This document shows, piece by piece, positions 1-11,821 of a stretch of 64,000 nucleotides of DNA. Below the pieces are notes generated by a model that was given only the letters and a program-made list of their open reading frames with translations, was not told where the DNA came from and searched no databases. Positions within the stretch are counted from its first letter, which is position 1. The number at the start of each line of letters is the position of its first letter. The translations under genes were made by a program, and so were the position numbers. Source of the DNA: Rhodococcus sp. OK519 (GTDB lineage: Bacteria; Actinomycetota; Actinomycetes; Mycobacteriales; Mycobacteriaceae); the NCBI RefSeq assembly GCF_003051005.1, contig NZ_QAOW01000007.1, forward strand, positions 124,001 to 188,000, read 5' to 3'.

Positions 1-1
1 G

Positions 2-286
2 AACATCGCACCCGCCGTCGATGCCGTGCCCGAACAGGCGAAGCAACCCGTCGGCGACTCCCTGGCCGCCGCGCTCGAGGTGTCGAAACTGGCCGGGCCG
101 CAGGGACAGCAGTTGGCCGACTTCGCGAGGGAGTCCTTCCTGCAGGGTATGCAGGAAGCCTCCCTCGCGCTCGCCGGCGTCATGCTCGTCAGCGCGGTGG
201 TACTCGGGATCTGGGCCCCCGGCGGGCGCGGGATCGCTGCGCTCGACGAAGGGGCCGAAGCCCACTCGCTGGCGGAGGTCGACTGA
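2..286 (+). CDS. MFS transporter, C-terminal end (5' part outside window)
   Basis: The frame is open from the window edge to TGA at 284-286, so about 94 residues are visible. They hold a soluble loop, one hydrophobic helix (ASLALAGVMLVSAVVLGIWA) and a short acidic tail. This layout matches the last segment of 14-helix DHA2 (EmrB/QacA) drug-proton antiporters, which would sit in the inner membrane and export small molecules. The GTG at 26 is internal, not the true start. The gene converges on the ABC importer operon with only 4 bases between the stop codons. The family call rests on one helix and its flanks, so it is tentative. Confidence 0.55.
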   Translation, partial: NIAPAVDAVPEQAKQPVGDSLAAALEVSKLAGPQGQQLADFARESFLQGMQEASLALAGVMLVSAVVLGIWAPGGRGIAALDEGAEAHSLAEVD

Positions 287-290
287 CCGG

Positions 291-1097
291 TCAGGACTGC
301 CGGGCCGCCCGCGGAATAGGGACGGGGATGGCGTCCAACAGCGCTCGGGTGTAGTCCTGGCCGGGTGCGTTGTAGATCTCTGCCACGGTGCCGGATTCGA
401 CGACCTCGCCGGACTTCATGACAAGCACCCGGTCGGCGATGACCTCGATCAACGCGAGGTCGTGGCATACGAACAGGTACGCCAAACCCAATTCTTCCTG
501 CAGATCCCGGAGCAGATTGAGCACCTGCGCCCGCACCGACACATCAAGGGCGGCAACAGGTTCATCGCACACGATCATCTTCGGCTCGAGCGTCAGCGCG
601 CGGGCGATCGCGACCCGCTGCAACTGACCACCGGAGAGTTCGGCCGGGTACCGCCCGAGGTAGCGGGTGCCGATGCCAACTTTGTCGAGCAACTCACGGG
701 CCCGCTGGGCGCGCGCAGTCTTGTCGAGGTCGGTGTGCACGATCAGCGGTTCGGCGACCGCGTCCCCGACGGTCATCCGTGGATCCAGCGACGAGTGCGG
801 ATCCTGGAAGATCATCTGCATTCCGCGCCGCATTGCCCGCAGCCGTGCGGGTTTCGCGGCCCGGACATCCTCGCCGTCGAATATCACTGTGCCGGTGTCG
901 GGTTCGATGAGCCGGAGCACCATCCGACCCACCGTGGACTTCCCCGCGCCGGACTCGCCGACCACGGCGAGACATTCCCCGGCATCAAGGGTGAACGACA
1001 CGTCCTTCACCGCGTGCGTCCACCCCGCCTTCCGGCCGAGGAAGTCGCGGCGGGTGGAAAACGACTTGGTCAGGTTCGTGACCTCGAGCAGGCTCAT
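291..1097 (-). CDS. Dipeptide/oligopeptide-type ABC transporter ATPase (OppF/DppF-like)
   Basis: Cytoplasmic ATPase subunit of an importer. It has Walker A GESGAGKST, signature LSGGQLQRV and Walker B MIVCDEPV, then the D and H loops (VCHDL). After the ATPase core it keeps the short OppF-type tail (VAEIYNAPGQDYTRALLDAIP). I start it at ATG 1097 (MSLLEVTNLTKSF), which overlaps the stop of the partner ATPase as ATGA. A longer in-frame upstream extension looks non-coding. It is the last gene of a five-gene operon, so it should pair with the upstream ATPase as a heterodimer. Substrate class cannot be read from an ATPase. Confidence 0.9.
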   Translation of the reverse strand: MSLLEVTNLTKSFSTRRDFLGRKAGWTHAVKDVSFTLDAGECLAVVGESGAGKSTVGRMVLRLIEPDTGTVIFDGEDVRAAKPARLRAMRRGMQMIFQDPHSSLDPRMTVGDAVAEPLIVHTDLDKTARAQRARELLDKVGIGTRYLGRYPAELSGGQLQRVAIARALTLEPKMIVCDEPVAALDVSVRAQVLNLLRDLQEELGLAYLFVCHDLALIEVIADRVLVMKSGEVVESGTVAEIYNAPGQDYTRALLDAIPVPIPRAARQS

Positions 1098-2149
1098 GAC
1101 GCGTCCACACCCTTCAGTTGCAGGTCCGATACTCGCAGGCAACGCGCGGCGCGGCCCGGGGTCGACTCGACCAGCGCGGGATGCGTGACATCACACATCC
1201 CGGCCCGGGCGTGGTCACACCGGTCGTGGAAGTGGCAGCCCACGGGCCACTCCCCCGCCGCGGGGATCCGCCCCGGGATCGCCGTCAACCGCCGATCGGT
1301 GCTCGCTCCGGGCCGGGGAATCGACGCCAGCAGCCCGGACGTGTAGGGGTGTTCGGGCCGGAAGAACACGTCGTCGGAGCGGCCGTCCTCGATGACCTCT
1401 CCCGCGTACATGACCACGACGCGCTCACACAGTTCCGCGACCACCCCCAGATCGTGGGTGACGAACAGCAGTGCGACCCCGGTCTGCTGCTGCAGATCCC
1501 GCAACAGATCCAGGATCGTCTCCTGCACCGTCACATCCAGCGCTGTCGTGGGCTCGTCGGCGATCAGCAACCGGGGGTTACAGGCCATGACCATCGCGAT
1601 CATCACCCGCTGGCACATACCGCCACTGAACGCGTGCGGATACTCCCGCACCCGATCCGCCGCCCGTGGGATCTGCACAAGCTCGAGCATCTCGATCGCC
1701 CGCGCCATCGCCGCCTTGCGGCCCAAACCCAGATGCTTGCGGACGGACTCGGCGATCTGATCACCCACCGTGTAGGCGGGATTCAGCGAGCGGATGGGCT
1801 GCTGGAAGATCATCCCCATCCCCGTACCGCGCAGGTTCCGCCACTCCTTGGCGTGGAGTTTCGTCAGGTCACGGCCATCGAATTCGACACTGCCCCGCGC
1901 GATCCGTCCACCGGTATCCGGTGTCAGGCCCATCACCGCGAGTGAGGACACCGTCTTCCCCGAACCCGACTCGCCCACCAGGGCGACGGATTCGCCGGCG
2001 GCGACGTCGAACGACACATCCTGCACCGCGGTCACCCATTGCTTGCGACCCGCCGGGAACTGCACCGTCAGATCCCGCACCCGCAACAGCGGTGCCAGAG
2101 GATCGACCGGCGCCGCGCCGGGCCGGATCATCGTGTCAGTTACTGCCAT
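1094..2149 (-). CDS. Dipeptide/oligopeptide-type ABC transporter ATPase (OppD/DppD-like)
   Basis: Second ATPase of the importer. Walker A is GESGSGKT, the signature is FSGGMCQRV, and Walker B is LLIADEPT. The C-terminal oligopeptide-transporter extension is present and keeps its spaced cysteines (CHFHDRCDHARAGMC), which in this family can bind an iron-sulfur cluster. ATG 2149 is chosen because GAGGAG lies 5 bases upstream; longer starts lack a site. The start lies inside the end of the permease gene (14-base overlap), which implies translational coupling. About 351 residues, normal for the family. Confidence 0.9.
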   Translation of the reverse strand: MAVTDTMIRPGAAPVDPLAPLLRVRDLTVQFPAGRKQWVTAVQDVSFDVAAGESVALVGESGSGKTVSSLAVMGLTPDTGGRIARGSVEFDGRDLTKLHAKEWRNLRGTGMGMIFQQPIRSLNPAYTVGDQIAESVRKHLGLGRKAAMARAIEMLELVQIPRAADRVREYPHAFSGGMCQRVMIAMVMACNPRLLIADEPTTALDVTVQETILDLLRDLQQQTGVALLFVTHDLGVVAELCERVVVMYAGEVIEDGRSDDVFFRPEHPYTSGLLASIPRPGASTDRRLTAIPGRIPAAGEWPVGCHFHDRCDHARAGMCDVTHPALVESTPGRAARCLRVSDLQLKGVDAS

Positions 2150-3026
2150 TACGACTCCTCGTGAGCGCTCGGCGCACACCGTCACCGAGATACGTGAACG
2201 CGAGCACGGTCAGGAAGATCATGATTCCGGGTGGCCACACGAGATACGGGGCCAACTGCATGTTGGAGGCCGCCGTCGACAGCATCGATCCCCAGCTCGC
2301 CGCGGGCGCCTTCGCCCCGAGCCCGAGGAAGCTCAGACTGGCCTCCGCCGCGACCGCCGTGCCGAGCGACACCGAGATCACCAGGACGATCGGAGGCATC
2401 ACGTTCGGCAGAATGTGGCGCATGATCGTCCGGGATGTCTTACAGCCCAGCGCCACCGACGCCTCGATGTACGTATCGCCCCGCACATCCATCGTCGACG
2501 CCCGAGCCACCCGATAGAACCGCGGCGCCATCACGAGGCCGACCGCGAGCATCGCGTTCGTGATCCCCGACCCCAGCACCGCGACGATCGTGATCGCCAG
2601 CACCAGCGACGGCGCGCTCATCAACGCGTCCATGATCCGCGTGAGTGCCGTGTCCACCCAACCGCTCCGGTACCCGGCGATCACTCCCAACGGTAGCCCC
2701 AGCACCAGCGCGAGGGCGACCGCCTGCAACGACGCCTGCAACGAGATCCGGGAACCGTAGATCAACCGGCTCAGCACATCGCGGCCGTAATCATCGGTCC
2801 CCAACCAGTGCGTCGACGACGGCGGCTGCAAACGACCCACGACATCCTGCGCATACGGATCGTACGGCGCCAACAACGGCGCGAAGATCGCCATCACCAC
2901 CAACATCAACACGAACACCCCGGCAACCGTCGCCGCCGGGCGACGACGCACGAACCCGAGAACCCTGGAACCAAAACCGTTTCGAGACTCGACATCGCCC
3001 GACATCGAGGAAGCCGTCGTCGTCAT
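2136..3026 (-). CDS. ABC transporter permease (OppC/DppC-like)
   Basis: Inner-membrane permease of about 296 residues. A cytoplasmic N-terminus (MTTTASSMSGDVE) is followed by a first helix (PAATVAGVFVLMLVVMAIFAPLLAPYD), a periplasmic loop with the OppC hallmark HWLGTDDYGRDVLSRLIYGSRISL, and the BPD_transp_1 core with the EAA-type loop (YIEASVALGCKTSRTIMRHILPN). ATG 3026 overlaps the stop of the upstream permease (ATGA). With its OppB partner it would form the translocation channel. Confidence 0.92.
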   Translation of the reverse strand: MTTTASSMSGDVESRNGFGSRVLGFVRRRPAATVAGVFVLMLVVMAIFAPLLAPYDPYAQDVVGRLQPPSSTHWLGTDDYGRDVLSRLIYGSRISLQASLQAVALALVLGLPLGVIAGYRSGWVDTALTRIMDALMSAPSLVLAITIVAVLGSGITNAMLAVGLVMAPRFYRVARASTMDVRGDTYIEASVALGCKTSRTIMRHILPNVMPPIVLVISVSLGTAVAAEASLSFLGLGAKAPAASWGSMLSTAASNMQLAPYLVWPPGIMIFLTVLAFTYLGDGVRRALTRSRNGSN

Positions 3027-3964
3027 GCGCGCACCTTCGGGTTGAAGTATCCGTAGGAGATGTCGACCAACAGATTCACGATCACCACCACACACGTGGT
3101 GAACAGGACGAACCCGAGCAACACCGGAACATCATGATTCTGAACACTGTTGACCGCGAGCGATCCCATTCCCGGCATGCTGTAGATGATCTCGATCGTC
3201 ACCGCCCCACCGAGGACCTCCGCTACACGGAAGCCGAGGACCGTCACCACCGGGATGCACGCGTTCTTCAAGCCGTGTTTGAGGACCACACTCGCCTGCC
3301 CCAGACCACGTGCCTTCGCGTTCAGAATGTAGTCACTGCCCATCACCTGACCGAGAGACGAGCGCAACTGCAACGTCACCTCCGCCGCAGGCAACAACGC
3401 CAACGCCACACCCGGCAACACCAGATGCTGGAACCACGGCACCACACCATCCGAGAGCGGCACATACCCGAACGCCGGGAAGATCTGGTTCGACACCGCG
3501 AACACCGACACCAGCACCAGACCGAACCAGAACGCCGGGATCGCGATCGCGATCGACGCGATCACATTGATCGCCCGGTCCACGATGCCGCCCGGGCGCA
3601 ACGACCCCAGCACACCCAACACCACACCGATCACGACCGCCAGCACCATCGCGAACCCGACCAGTGACAACGTCGTCGCCATCCGCCGCAACAGCAGATC
3701 CGCGACCGACTGGTCCGAGAGCAGCGAGACCCCGAGATCACCGCGGAGCACGGATCCCACCCAGTCCAGGTACCGCACGAACACGTTCTGATCCAAATTC
3801 AACGTGGCCCGCAACTCCGCGAGCCGCTCCGGCGTCGAATCCTCACCCGCCAGAATCACCGCCGGATCACCCGGAGCCAGATCGATCAACAGAAATATCA
3901 ACAACGGAACGACCAACAGCAGCGGAATCGCCGCCAACAGCCGCCTACCGGCATAACGCAGCAT
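3023..3964 (-). CDS. ABC transporter permease (OppB/DppB-like)
   Basis: Permease of 313 residues with an N-terminal helix (RRLLAAIPLLLVVPLLIFLLIDLAPGDPA), typical of OppB/DppB, then the periplasmic domain (NLDQNVFVRYLDWVGSVLRGDLGVS) and further helices. The EAA loop is YILNAKARGLGQASVVLKHGLKN. It lies 51 bases after the substrate-binding lipoprotein and overlaps the next permease, so all five genes look like one transcript. The full set is of the type that imports peptides, but relatives also carry other organic solutes. Its place beside a catabolic operon suggests a non-peptide substrate, which is inference. Confidence 0.92.
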   Translation of the reverse strand: MLRYAGRRLLAAIPLLLVVPLLIFLLIDLAPGDPAVILAGEDSTPERLAELRATLNLDQNVFVRYLDWVGSVLRGDLGVSLLSDQSVADLLLRRMATTLSLVGFAMVLAVVIGVVLGVLGSLRPGGIVDRAINVIASIAIAIPAFWFGLVLVSVFAVSNQIFPAFGYVPLSDGVVPWFQHLVLPGVALALLPAAEVTLQLRSSLGQVMGSDYILNAKARGLGQASVVLKHGLKNACIPVVTVLGFRVAEVLGGAVTIEIIYSMPGMGSLAVNSVQNHDVPVLLGFVLFTTCVVVIVNLLVDISYGYFNPKVRA

Positions 3965-4015
3965 CGGGGGCCCTCGAGACGTCTCGGTGGTTAGGGACAG
4001 TGACGGGAAAGGTTG

Positions 4016-5593
4016 TTACTTCGCGATTCCCACGTGGCGGATGTCGAAGAGACCGTTGTTCACCCAGGCAATTCCGTCGATGTCCGTGACCTTGTTGGTC
4101 GCGACGGTCGCGTTGGTGAGGTTGCAGATCGGCACGAACATCGCCTCTTGCAACGTCTGGTCGGCGATGTCCTGATACATGGGCGCCCGCTCATCCTGCG
4201 ACAGAGTCGGATTCGCAGCCTTCGTCGCCAGTTCCTTGATCTGCGGGTTGCCGTTCGACAGGTCGTAGGACCCGGTTATGTACGTGCTGACGGTCTCGGC
4301 CGGATCGACCTTCGGCGTGAAGCTGTTGCCGACCATGGACTGGAAGTCGCCGGCCGCGTAGCGAGGTTCGTTCTGGCTGTTCGGCACCGGGTTGAGTTCC
4401 GCATCGAGTCCCGCTGCCGCGAGCATGGACTGAATGACGTTGGCAGGCTTCTCGGTGTTCGTTCCCGCGCCGAATGTCAGGGTGATCTTCGGTGCGCCTC
4501 CGACGCCCTGAACGAGGCTCTTGGCCTTGTCGAGGTCGAATGCGTAGGGGTACTTGTAGGAGTCGTCCGCCGCCCAACTGTCGGCGGGGAACAGCTGCTG
4601 GTGCGGCTTGCACGTGCCCGAGAACAGCGCGTTGATCGCAGCGGGATCGATCGAGTGGGCCACAGCCTGACGGACTTCCGGCTTGGCCAGATCGCCCTGC
4701 GCCCGCATGTACACACCGAGCACGTTGCGGAACGAGACCTCGTCGACCGCGAGGGTTCCACTCTTCGCGAGCGATTGCGCCTCGACGACCTCGTTCGCGG
4801 AGCTGACCCAGCTGAGGTCGACGGCACCGGTCTTCAACCCGTTCAACCGAGTGCTCGCGTCCGGCATCGCCTTGATCTCGATTCCGGCGACCTTGCCGGC
4901 CTCCGAATCCCAGTTGGTGCCCTCGGCGCGAACCAGCACGAGCGATTCTTCAGGCACGTAGGACGCGACCTCGTACGCTCCCGATCCGCTCTTGCCCGGA
5001 TCGTTCCTGATGTCCGTGCCGGCCGCGATGAACTTGGGGCTGATCATCATTCCCGCGTTGGTGCTGAAGACGCCCGGCAGCTCGACGCCGGCACCGGGAG
5101 CCAGGCGCAGGCGCAGCGTGTGGGCGTCGACCACATCGGTGCCCGCGATGCTCTTCATCGCCGCCACCACGGTACTTCCGTCCATCGTCTGGCCGCGCTT
5201 GATGTTGGCGGCCACCGCCTCCGCATCGAACGGGGTTCCGTCGTGGAATGTGACACCCTGACGCAGCTTCAGCTCCAGGTACGAGCCGTCCGGAGCGAAC
5301 TCCCACGATTCCGCCAGACCCGGTTCGAGATTGCCGCCCGCATCGACCACCGTCAGGCGATCGAAGATCGGTGAGAGGTAGCCGTAACCGCCGACGCTGG
5401 TCTGCAGGTACGGATCCAGGTTTCGGGACGGAGCCGCGGTCGCGACGCGCAGGGTCGCGGACGAGTCCAGTTCCCCACCGCTAGCCGACGAGGTCGTCGA
5501 CGAAGATGCGCCGCCGCCGCAGCCGGCCAGTGCGACGGCCGCGACCGCGGCGACCGCCACGTTCCTCGAACCACGAATCCACTTGTCCCTCAT
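4016..5593 (-). CDS. ABC transporter substrate-binding lipoprotein (SBP family 5)
   Basis: Extracytoplasmic solute receptor for the importer encoded downstream. The start ATG 5593 has a purine-rich site (AGAGGAAAA) and gives MRDKWIRGSR, a hydrophobic stretch and a lipobox LAGC, with the lipidated Cys at about residue 25. The mature part carries family-5 features such as GLAESWEFAPDGSYLELKLRQGVTFHDG cut into the usual blocks, and FDLDKAKSLVQ near the hinge. About 525 residues, normal. It opens the operon and is preceded by a 362-base intergenic region. The ligand is not predictable; a steroid acid or CoA-free acyl compound is possible from context only. Confidence 0.92.
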   Translation of the reverse strand: MRDKWIRGSRNVAVAAVAAVALAGCGGGASSSTTSSASGGELDSSATLRVATAAPSRNLDPYLQTSVGGYGYLSPIFDRLTVVDAGGNLEPGLAESWEFAPDGSYLELKLRQGVTFHDGTPFDAEAVAANIKRGQTMDGSTVVAAMKSIAGTDVVDAHTLRLRLAPGAGVELPGVFSTNAGMMISPKFIAAGTDIRNDPGKSGSGAYEVASYVPEESLVLVRAEGTNWDSEAGKVAGIEIKAMPDASTRLNGLKTGAVDLSWVSSANEVVEAQSLAKSGTLAVDEVSFRNVLGVYMRAQGDLAKPEVRQAVAHSIDPAAINALFSGTCKPHQQLFPADSWAADDSYKYPYAFDLDKAKSLVQGVGGAPKITLTFGAGTNTEKPANVIQSMLAAAGLDAELNPVPNSQNEPRYAAGDFQSMVGNSFTPKVDPAETVSTYITGSYDLSNGNPQIKELATKAANPTLSQDERAPMYQDIADQTLQEAMFVPICNLTNATVATNKVTDIDGIAWVNNGLFDIRHVGIAK

Positions 5594-5955
5594 ACTATTT
5601 TCCTCTCGAAGATCTCGCGAACGACCAATCGCATGTGTGCGCATTCCCGTATCGAGCAGCGGTAGGCGAATCACCTACCCGACTGCCGCGCAGTTCGGAC
5701 GGTCCGCGCCGAGTCGAGGCGCCACCTCGACGCACCCGAAATCCAAGCAGCAGAAAAAGTTCCGTTCGCCGCTGTGACGACTCTAACAGCACACAACGGT
5801 CGTTGCGCAACGGGTTGTCGTCTAACGGCACGCACATTGATCGACTTCACCCGAACCTCGAGGCCGAATGGAGACAGCATCGAGCCGACCCACACCCATA
5901 CGGTGCGCGCCGGCCGGATCCTTTTGGCTACAGCAATTTTCGGGCGGTCAACTTA
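5594..5955. promoter_or_regulatory. Intergenic region upstream of the importer operon, with a 12-bp palindrome
   Basis: No convincing gene lies here. It separates the stop of a CoA ligase gene from the ATG of the substrate-binding lipoprotein, both on the minus strand, so it should hold the importer promoter. The clearest element is the perfect palindrome CGTTGCGCAACG at 5801-5812, flanked by ACAAC (5793-5797) and GTTGT (5814-5818). It centres about 213 bases before the lipoprotein start. I read it as a candidate repressor or activator site. I see no hairpin with a T-run for the upstream operon. Confidence 0.4.
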
Positions 5956-7599
5956 CTACAGAGTAGCCAGAACCTCCACCCGCTTGACCTTGCCGGTCGC
6001 GTTACGCGGCAACTCCTCATCCCTCAGGATCCATCTACTCGGCACCTTGTACCGCGCAATGCGTTCCGACATGAATGACTGGAGCTCATCGACGGTGACC
6101 GCGTCGTCGTTGGAGGTCACGACAACAGCGCACACCTCTTCGCCCAGGTCGGCGTGTTCGACGCCCAGCACGATGCACTCGCGCACCTCCGGATGCTCCG
6201 CGAGTACGTCCTCGACCTCGGCCGGATAGACGTTCTCGCCACCACGCAGGATGAGATCCGAACGGCGACTGGTGATCCGGAGGTGTCCGTCCTCCATGGT
6301 CCCCAGGTCACCGGTCCGCATCCACCCGATGTCGTCGATGCTCGCCGCAGTCGCCTCGGGGTTGTTCCAGTACCCCAGCATCACGAGCGGACCGCGCAGG
6401 TAGATCTCGCCCTCGACGCCGTCCGGCACGGGCTGCCCGGCGCCGTCTCGAACCTCGACCCGCATGGTGGGCACAGGCGCACCCACGGTGTCGGGGCGTT
6501 CGGCCAGGTCCGCCGCCGTTGCGAGTGTCGCCGCGGAGGAGGACTCGGTGAGCCCGTACGTGGTTCCGAGGGACCGCTCCGCTGCCGGGAGGGCCTTCCG
6601 CAGCCGTTCCTTGAGAGCGGCCGACGACGGCGCCGAGCTTACCGAGATCGTCTGCAGCGAAGACAGATCGTAAGCCGAGAGGTCTCCGTGCTCGACCAGC
6701 CGGCTCACCATGGTGGGGACGGCTCCCCAGTTGGTCAACCGCTCCCTCTCGATGAGACGGAGCACGCGGTCGATGTCGAATCGGCCGGTGGTGATCACCG
6801 CGGTGTCACCGAAAGCGAGACGGGGAACCGCGAGGTTGTGCAGGGCGGCAATGTGGAAGAGCGGCGTCGCGAGCAGGAATCGACGACCGCTCGGAGCACG
6901 TCCGAACTCGGCCGCCAATGCATCGTTGAACCGGTGGAAGTCCACCGCGGCCATCATGTTCCGCTGGGAATGCGTAGCCCCCTTGGGACGTCCTGTCGTG
7001 CCGCTGGTGAAGAGGATGACCGCCGGATCCTCCTCGTCCACCACCGGCTCCGGCAGTGCTGCACCCGGCCGGGCCGTCGACAGTGCCGGAATGTCCACCT
7101 CGACCGACAGGACGGGGACGTTCACCTCGCCGAGCAGCTCTCGGCGGGACGCATCCGCCACGATCAGGTGCGGCTCGGACAGCTCGACACCGTAGGCGAT
7201 CTCGCGGGCCGACCACAGCGAGTTCATACCGACGGTGACGGCGCCCAGCGCGGTCGCCGCCCAGAATGTCATGATCCACTCGGCGTTGTTGGCGGACAGG
7301 ATCGCGACCCGATCGCCCTCCGCGATGCCGTACCGCGAACGCAACTCGGATGCGAGCGACGCGACCCGATCGAGATGCTCGATGAACGTCAGCCGGAGGT
7401 CGTCGCACACCAGGTACTCGGCGTCACCGTAGCGGGCGGAGTCGACGAGAAGTTTGTGCAGGGACCGGTACCTGTTGCGGAACACCGGCATCGCCGCTCC
7501 GCGCACCTGCTCCTCGACGATTTCGAACGGGGCACCCGGCGCGGTCAGCCGCGCGATGGCTTCCGCGCGCGCATCCGGCGCACGACGAAGGTCGGACAT
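5956..7599 (-). CDS. AMP-dependent acyl-CoA synthetase (class I adenylate-forming)
   Basis: Activates a carboxylic acid to its CoA thioester with ATP. The phosphate-binding motif is ILFTSGTTGRPKGATHSQRN, the adenine motif is TTYGLTESS, the A8 hinge is [26 protein letters not shown] (split here only in reading), and the catalytic Lys is in [11 protein letters not shown] near the end. ATG 7599 has GAGAGG upstream. The N-terminus (SDLRRAPDARAEAIARLTAP) resembles that of the ligase at 28822, so the two are paralogues. It is the last gene of the nine-gene operon that starts at 15020. The acid it activates is unknown. Confidence 0.9.
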   Translation of the reverse strand: MSDLRRAPDARAEAIARLTAPGAPFEIVEEQVRGAAMPVFRNRYRSLHKLLVDSARYGDAEYLVCDDLRLTFIEHLDRVASLASELRSRYGIAEGDRVAILSANNAEWIMTFWAATALGAVTVGMNSLWSAREIAYGVELSEPHLIVADASRRELLGEVNVPVLSVEVDIPALSTARPGAALPEPVVDEEDPAVILFTSGTTGRPKGATHSQRNMMAAVDFHRFNDALAAEFGRAPSGRRFLLATPLFHIAALHNLAVPRLAFGDTAVITTGRFDIDRVLRLIERERLTNWGAVPTMVSRLVEHGDLSAYDLSSLQTISVSSAPSSAALKERLRKALPAAERSLGTTYGLTESSSAATLATAADLAERPDTVGAPVPTMRVEVRDGAGQPVPDGVEGEIYLRGPLVMLGYWNNPEATAASIDDIGWMRTGDLGTMEDGHLRITSRRSDLILRGGENVYPAEVEDVLAEHPEVRECIVLGVEHADLGEEVCAVVVTSNDDAVTVDELQSFMSERIARYKVPSRWILRDEELPRNATGKVKRVEVLATL

Positions 7600-7650
7600 C
7601 TCTACACCTCTCGAGGACTTGTCGGTCGGGGCCGGCGGCGCCGATACCGA

Positions 7651-8469
7651 TCAACGAACGGTCAATTGGCCGCCGTCGACGTTCCAGGACTGGCCGCTTA
7701 CCCATCCGGCCTGCTCACTGGCCAGAAAGACTGCAGCCCAAGCTACCTCACGCGGATCACCGGCGCGCCTCAACGGGATGTTGGCCTCGACGTATCGCTG
7801 CCACACGTCGGCCGGCCAGTCGTCGAGCCGGCTTGTGGAGGTTACGCCAGGGCACAACGCGTTCACTCGAATCCCCGACGGCCCGAGTTCCTTCGCCATC
7901 GACGATGTCAACGACTGCACCGCGGCCTTCGACGCGGCGTACGCGGCGGTGTCGGCACCACCCAACTTCCCGCCGATCGAGGAAATGTTGACGATGCACC
8001 CACCCACGTTTCGCTCGACCATCGCTCGCGCGAATGCCCGGCTCATCAGGAAGGTCCCGCGCAGGTTCACCCGCAGCACGCGATCCCAGACCTCGACGTC
8101 GAGTTCGGTCACGGGAACGCGATCACCACCGCGCGCGGCGGCGGCGTTGTTGACGAGAACGTCCACGCCGCCGAACTCGTCCCGAACCCTGGTCAGCAGT
8201 TTGTTCACGGCGTCCTCGTCGGCGACGTCCGTCACGAGGGCGAGGGCCCGACGCCCGAGCCCACGGATCTCGTCGGCGACGGATTCGATGTCACGCCAAC
8301 CGGCGGCCTTCTCCTCGTCGGTGAAGCGATCCGGCGTCCGACCTGTGCCGGTGACGACGACGTCGCAACCGGCACGGGCGAGTTCGACCGCGATTTCCCG
8401 GCCGATCGAACGCATCCGACCGGCACCCGTGACGACGGCAACCTTGCCGTCCAGCCCGGTGAGCTGCAC
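7651..8469 (-). CDS. Short-chain dehydrogenase/reductase (SDR)
   Basis: Classical SDR of 272 residues that oxidises or reduces an alcohol or ketone with NAD(P). It shows the cofactor glycine motif TGAGRMRSIG, NNAAAA, a catalytic serine region (VNISSIGG) and YAASK. GTG 8469 is chosen because it follows the thiolase stop by four bases and AAAGGGTG precedes it; the longer frame runs inside the thiolase gene. An insert with DRFTDEEKAAGWRDIESVADEI follows the second beta strand. Between a thiolase and a CoA ligase it would suit a 3-hydroxyacyl-CoA dehydrogenase, which is inference. Confidence 0.88.
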   Translation of the reverse strand: MQLTGLDGKVAVVTGAGRMRSIGREIAVELARAGCDVVVTGTGRTPDRFTDEEKAAGWRDIESVADEIRGLGRRALALVTDVADEDAVNKLLTRVRDEFGGVDVLVNNAAAARGGDRVPVTELDVEVWDRVLRVNLRGTFLMSRAFARAMVERNVGGCIVNISSIGGKLGGADTAAYAASKAAVQSLTSSMAKELGPSGIRVNALCPGVTSTSRLDDWPADVWQRYVEANIPLRRAGDPREVAWAAVFLASEQAGWVSGQSWNVDGGQLTVR

Positions 8470-8473
8470 TACA

Positions 8474-10918
<2,445 letters not shown>

Positions 10919-10922
<4 letters not shown>

Positions 10923-11821
10923 GAGGCGGCCGTCACGGTGGAACTGTCGACGTAGCGGCCGATCTTGCGTGCGGCCGCAGCCCAGCACCGGTCGAGCACA
11001 TCGTCGGTGATGCCCGCGGCGTGCGGCGTCACCACGACGCCCGGCGCGGACCACAGGTCGTGATCCGCGGGAAGGGGTTCGGGATCGGTGACATCGAGAA
11101 TGGCGTACACGCGCCCGGCCGCCTCCAGAAGGGCGTCCGTGTCCACGAGTTCACCGCGTCCTGCATTGATCAGCACCGCACCACCCTTCATCGATTCGAG
11201 GAAATCCGCATCCGCGAGTCGCACCGTCGAGTCGTCCAGAGGCAGAGCCAGGATCACGACATCCTGGTCCCCGACCACGGACCGCGCCTGGTGGAGGTCC
11301 AGGACGCCTGCCCGTGCCGTCCGTCCGACGAGGGTGACCGTACAGCCGAACGGCTCGAGCCGTCGAAGAAGGTTCTCACCGATGTCGCCGGCGCCGAACA
11401 CGAGCACTTTACTGCCGGAGAGGGTTCCGGTGCGATGCGCCTGCCACTGCCGGTTCTCCTGTTTGATCCGGTAGCCCGCGAGATCGCGGACGTGAGCGAG
11501 CAGTTGCGCCACCACCCACTCGGCCACCGCACCGCCGTGCGCGTGGTCGGCATTCGACAAGACGACACCGTCGGGTACGACGTTCGTCCAGCGCTCGACC
11601 CCCGAACTGAACAACTGCACCATGCGCAGTCGCGGCAGCTGTGCGAACAGCGCACCTGCGGTCGCGGGATCGATCCGGTTCGCCACCAAAATCTCTGCGT
11701 CGCGGGCACTGTCCGGGAGGCGACCCGACTCCGGGTCGTACACGACCGGACGGATACCCGGCAGTTTCCCGAGAACCGACACACCACGTTCCTCGGGGAC
11801 GAGGACCACCGTCGACGTCAT
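10919..11821 (-). CDS. D-isomer-specific 2-hydroxyacid dehydrogenase
   Basis: NAD(P)-dependent reductase/dehydrogenase of a 2-ketoacid/2-hydroxyacid pair, 300 residues. The Rossmann glycines are in VFGAGDIGENL. The catalytic triad of the family can be seen: Arg in NAGRGELVD, Glu in DPEPLP, and His in VTPHAAGITD. ATG 11821 overlaps the stop of the small upstream gene (ATGA). The window has a second, distant paralogue at 17406. With the FMN oxidase directly downstream it may racemise or fully oxidise a 2-hydroxyacid. Confidence 0.9.
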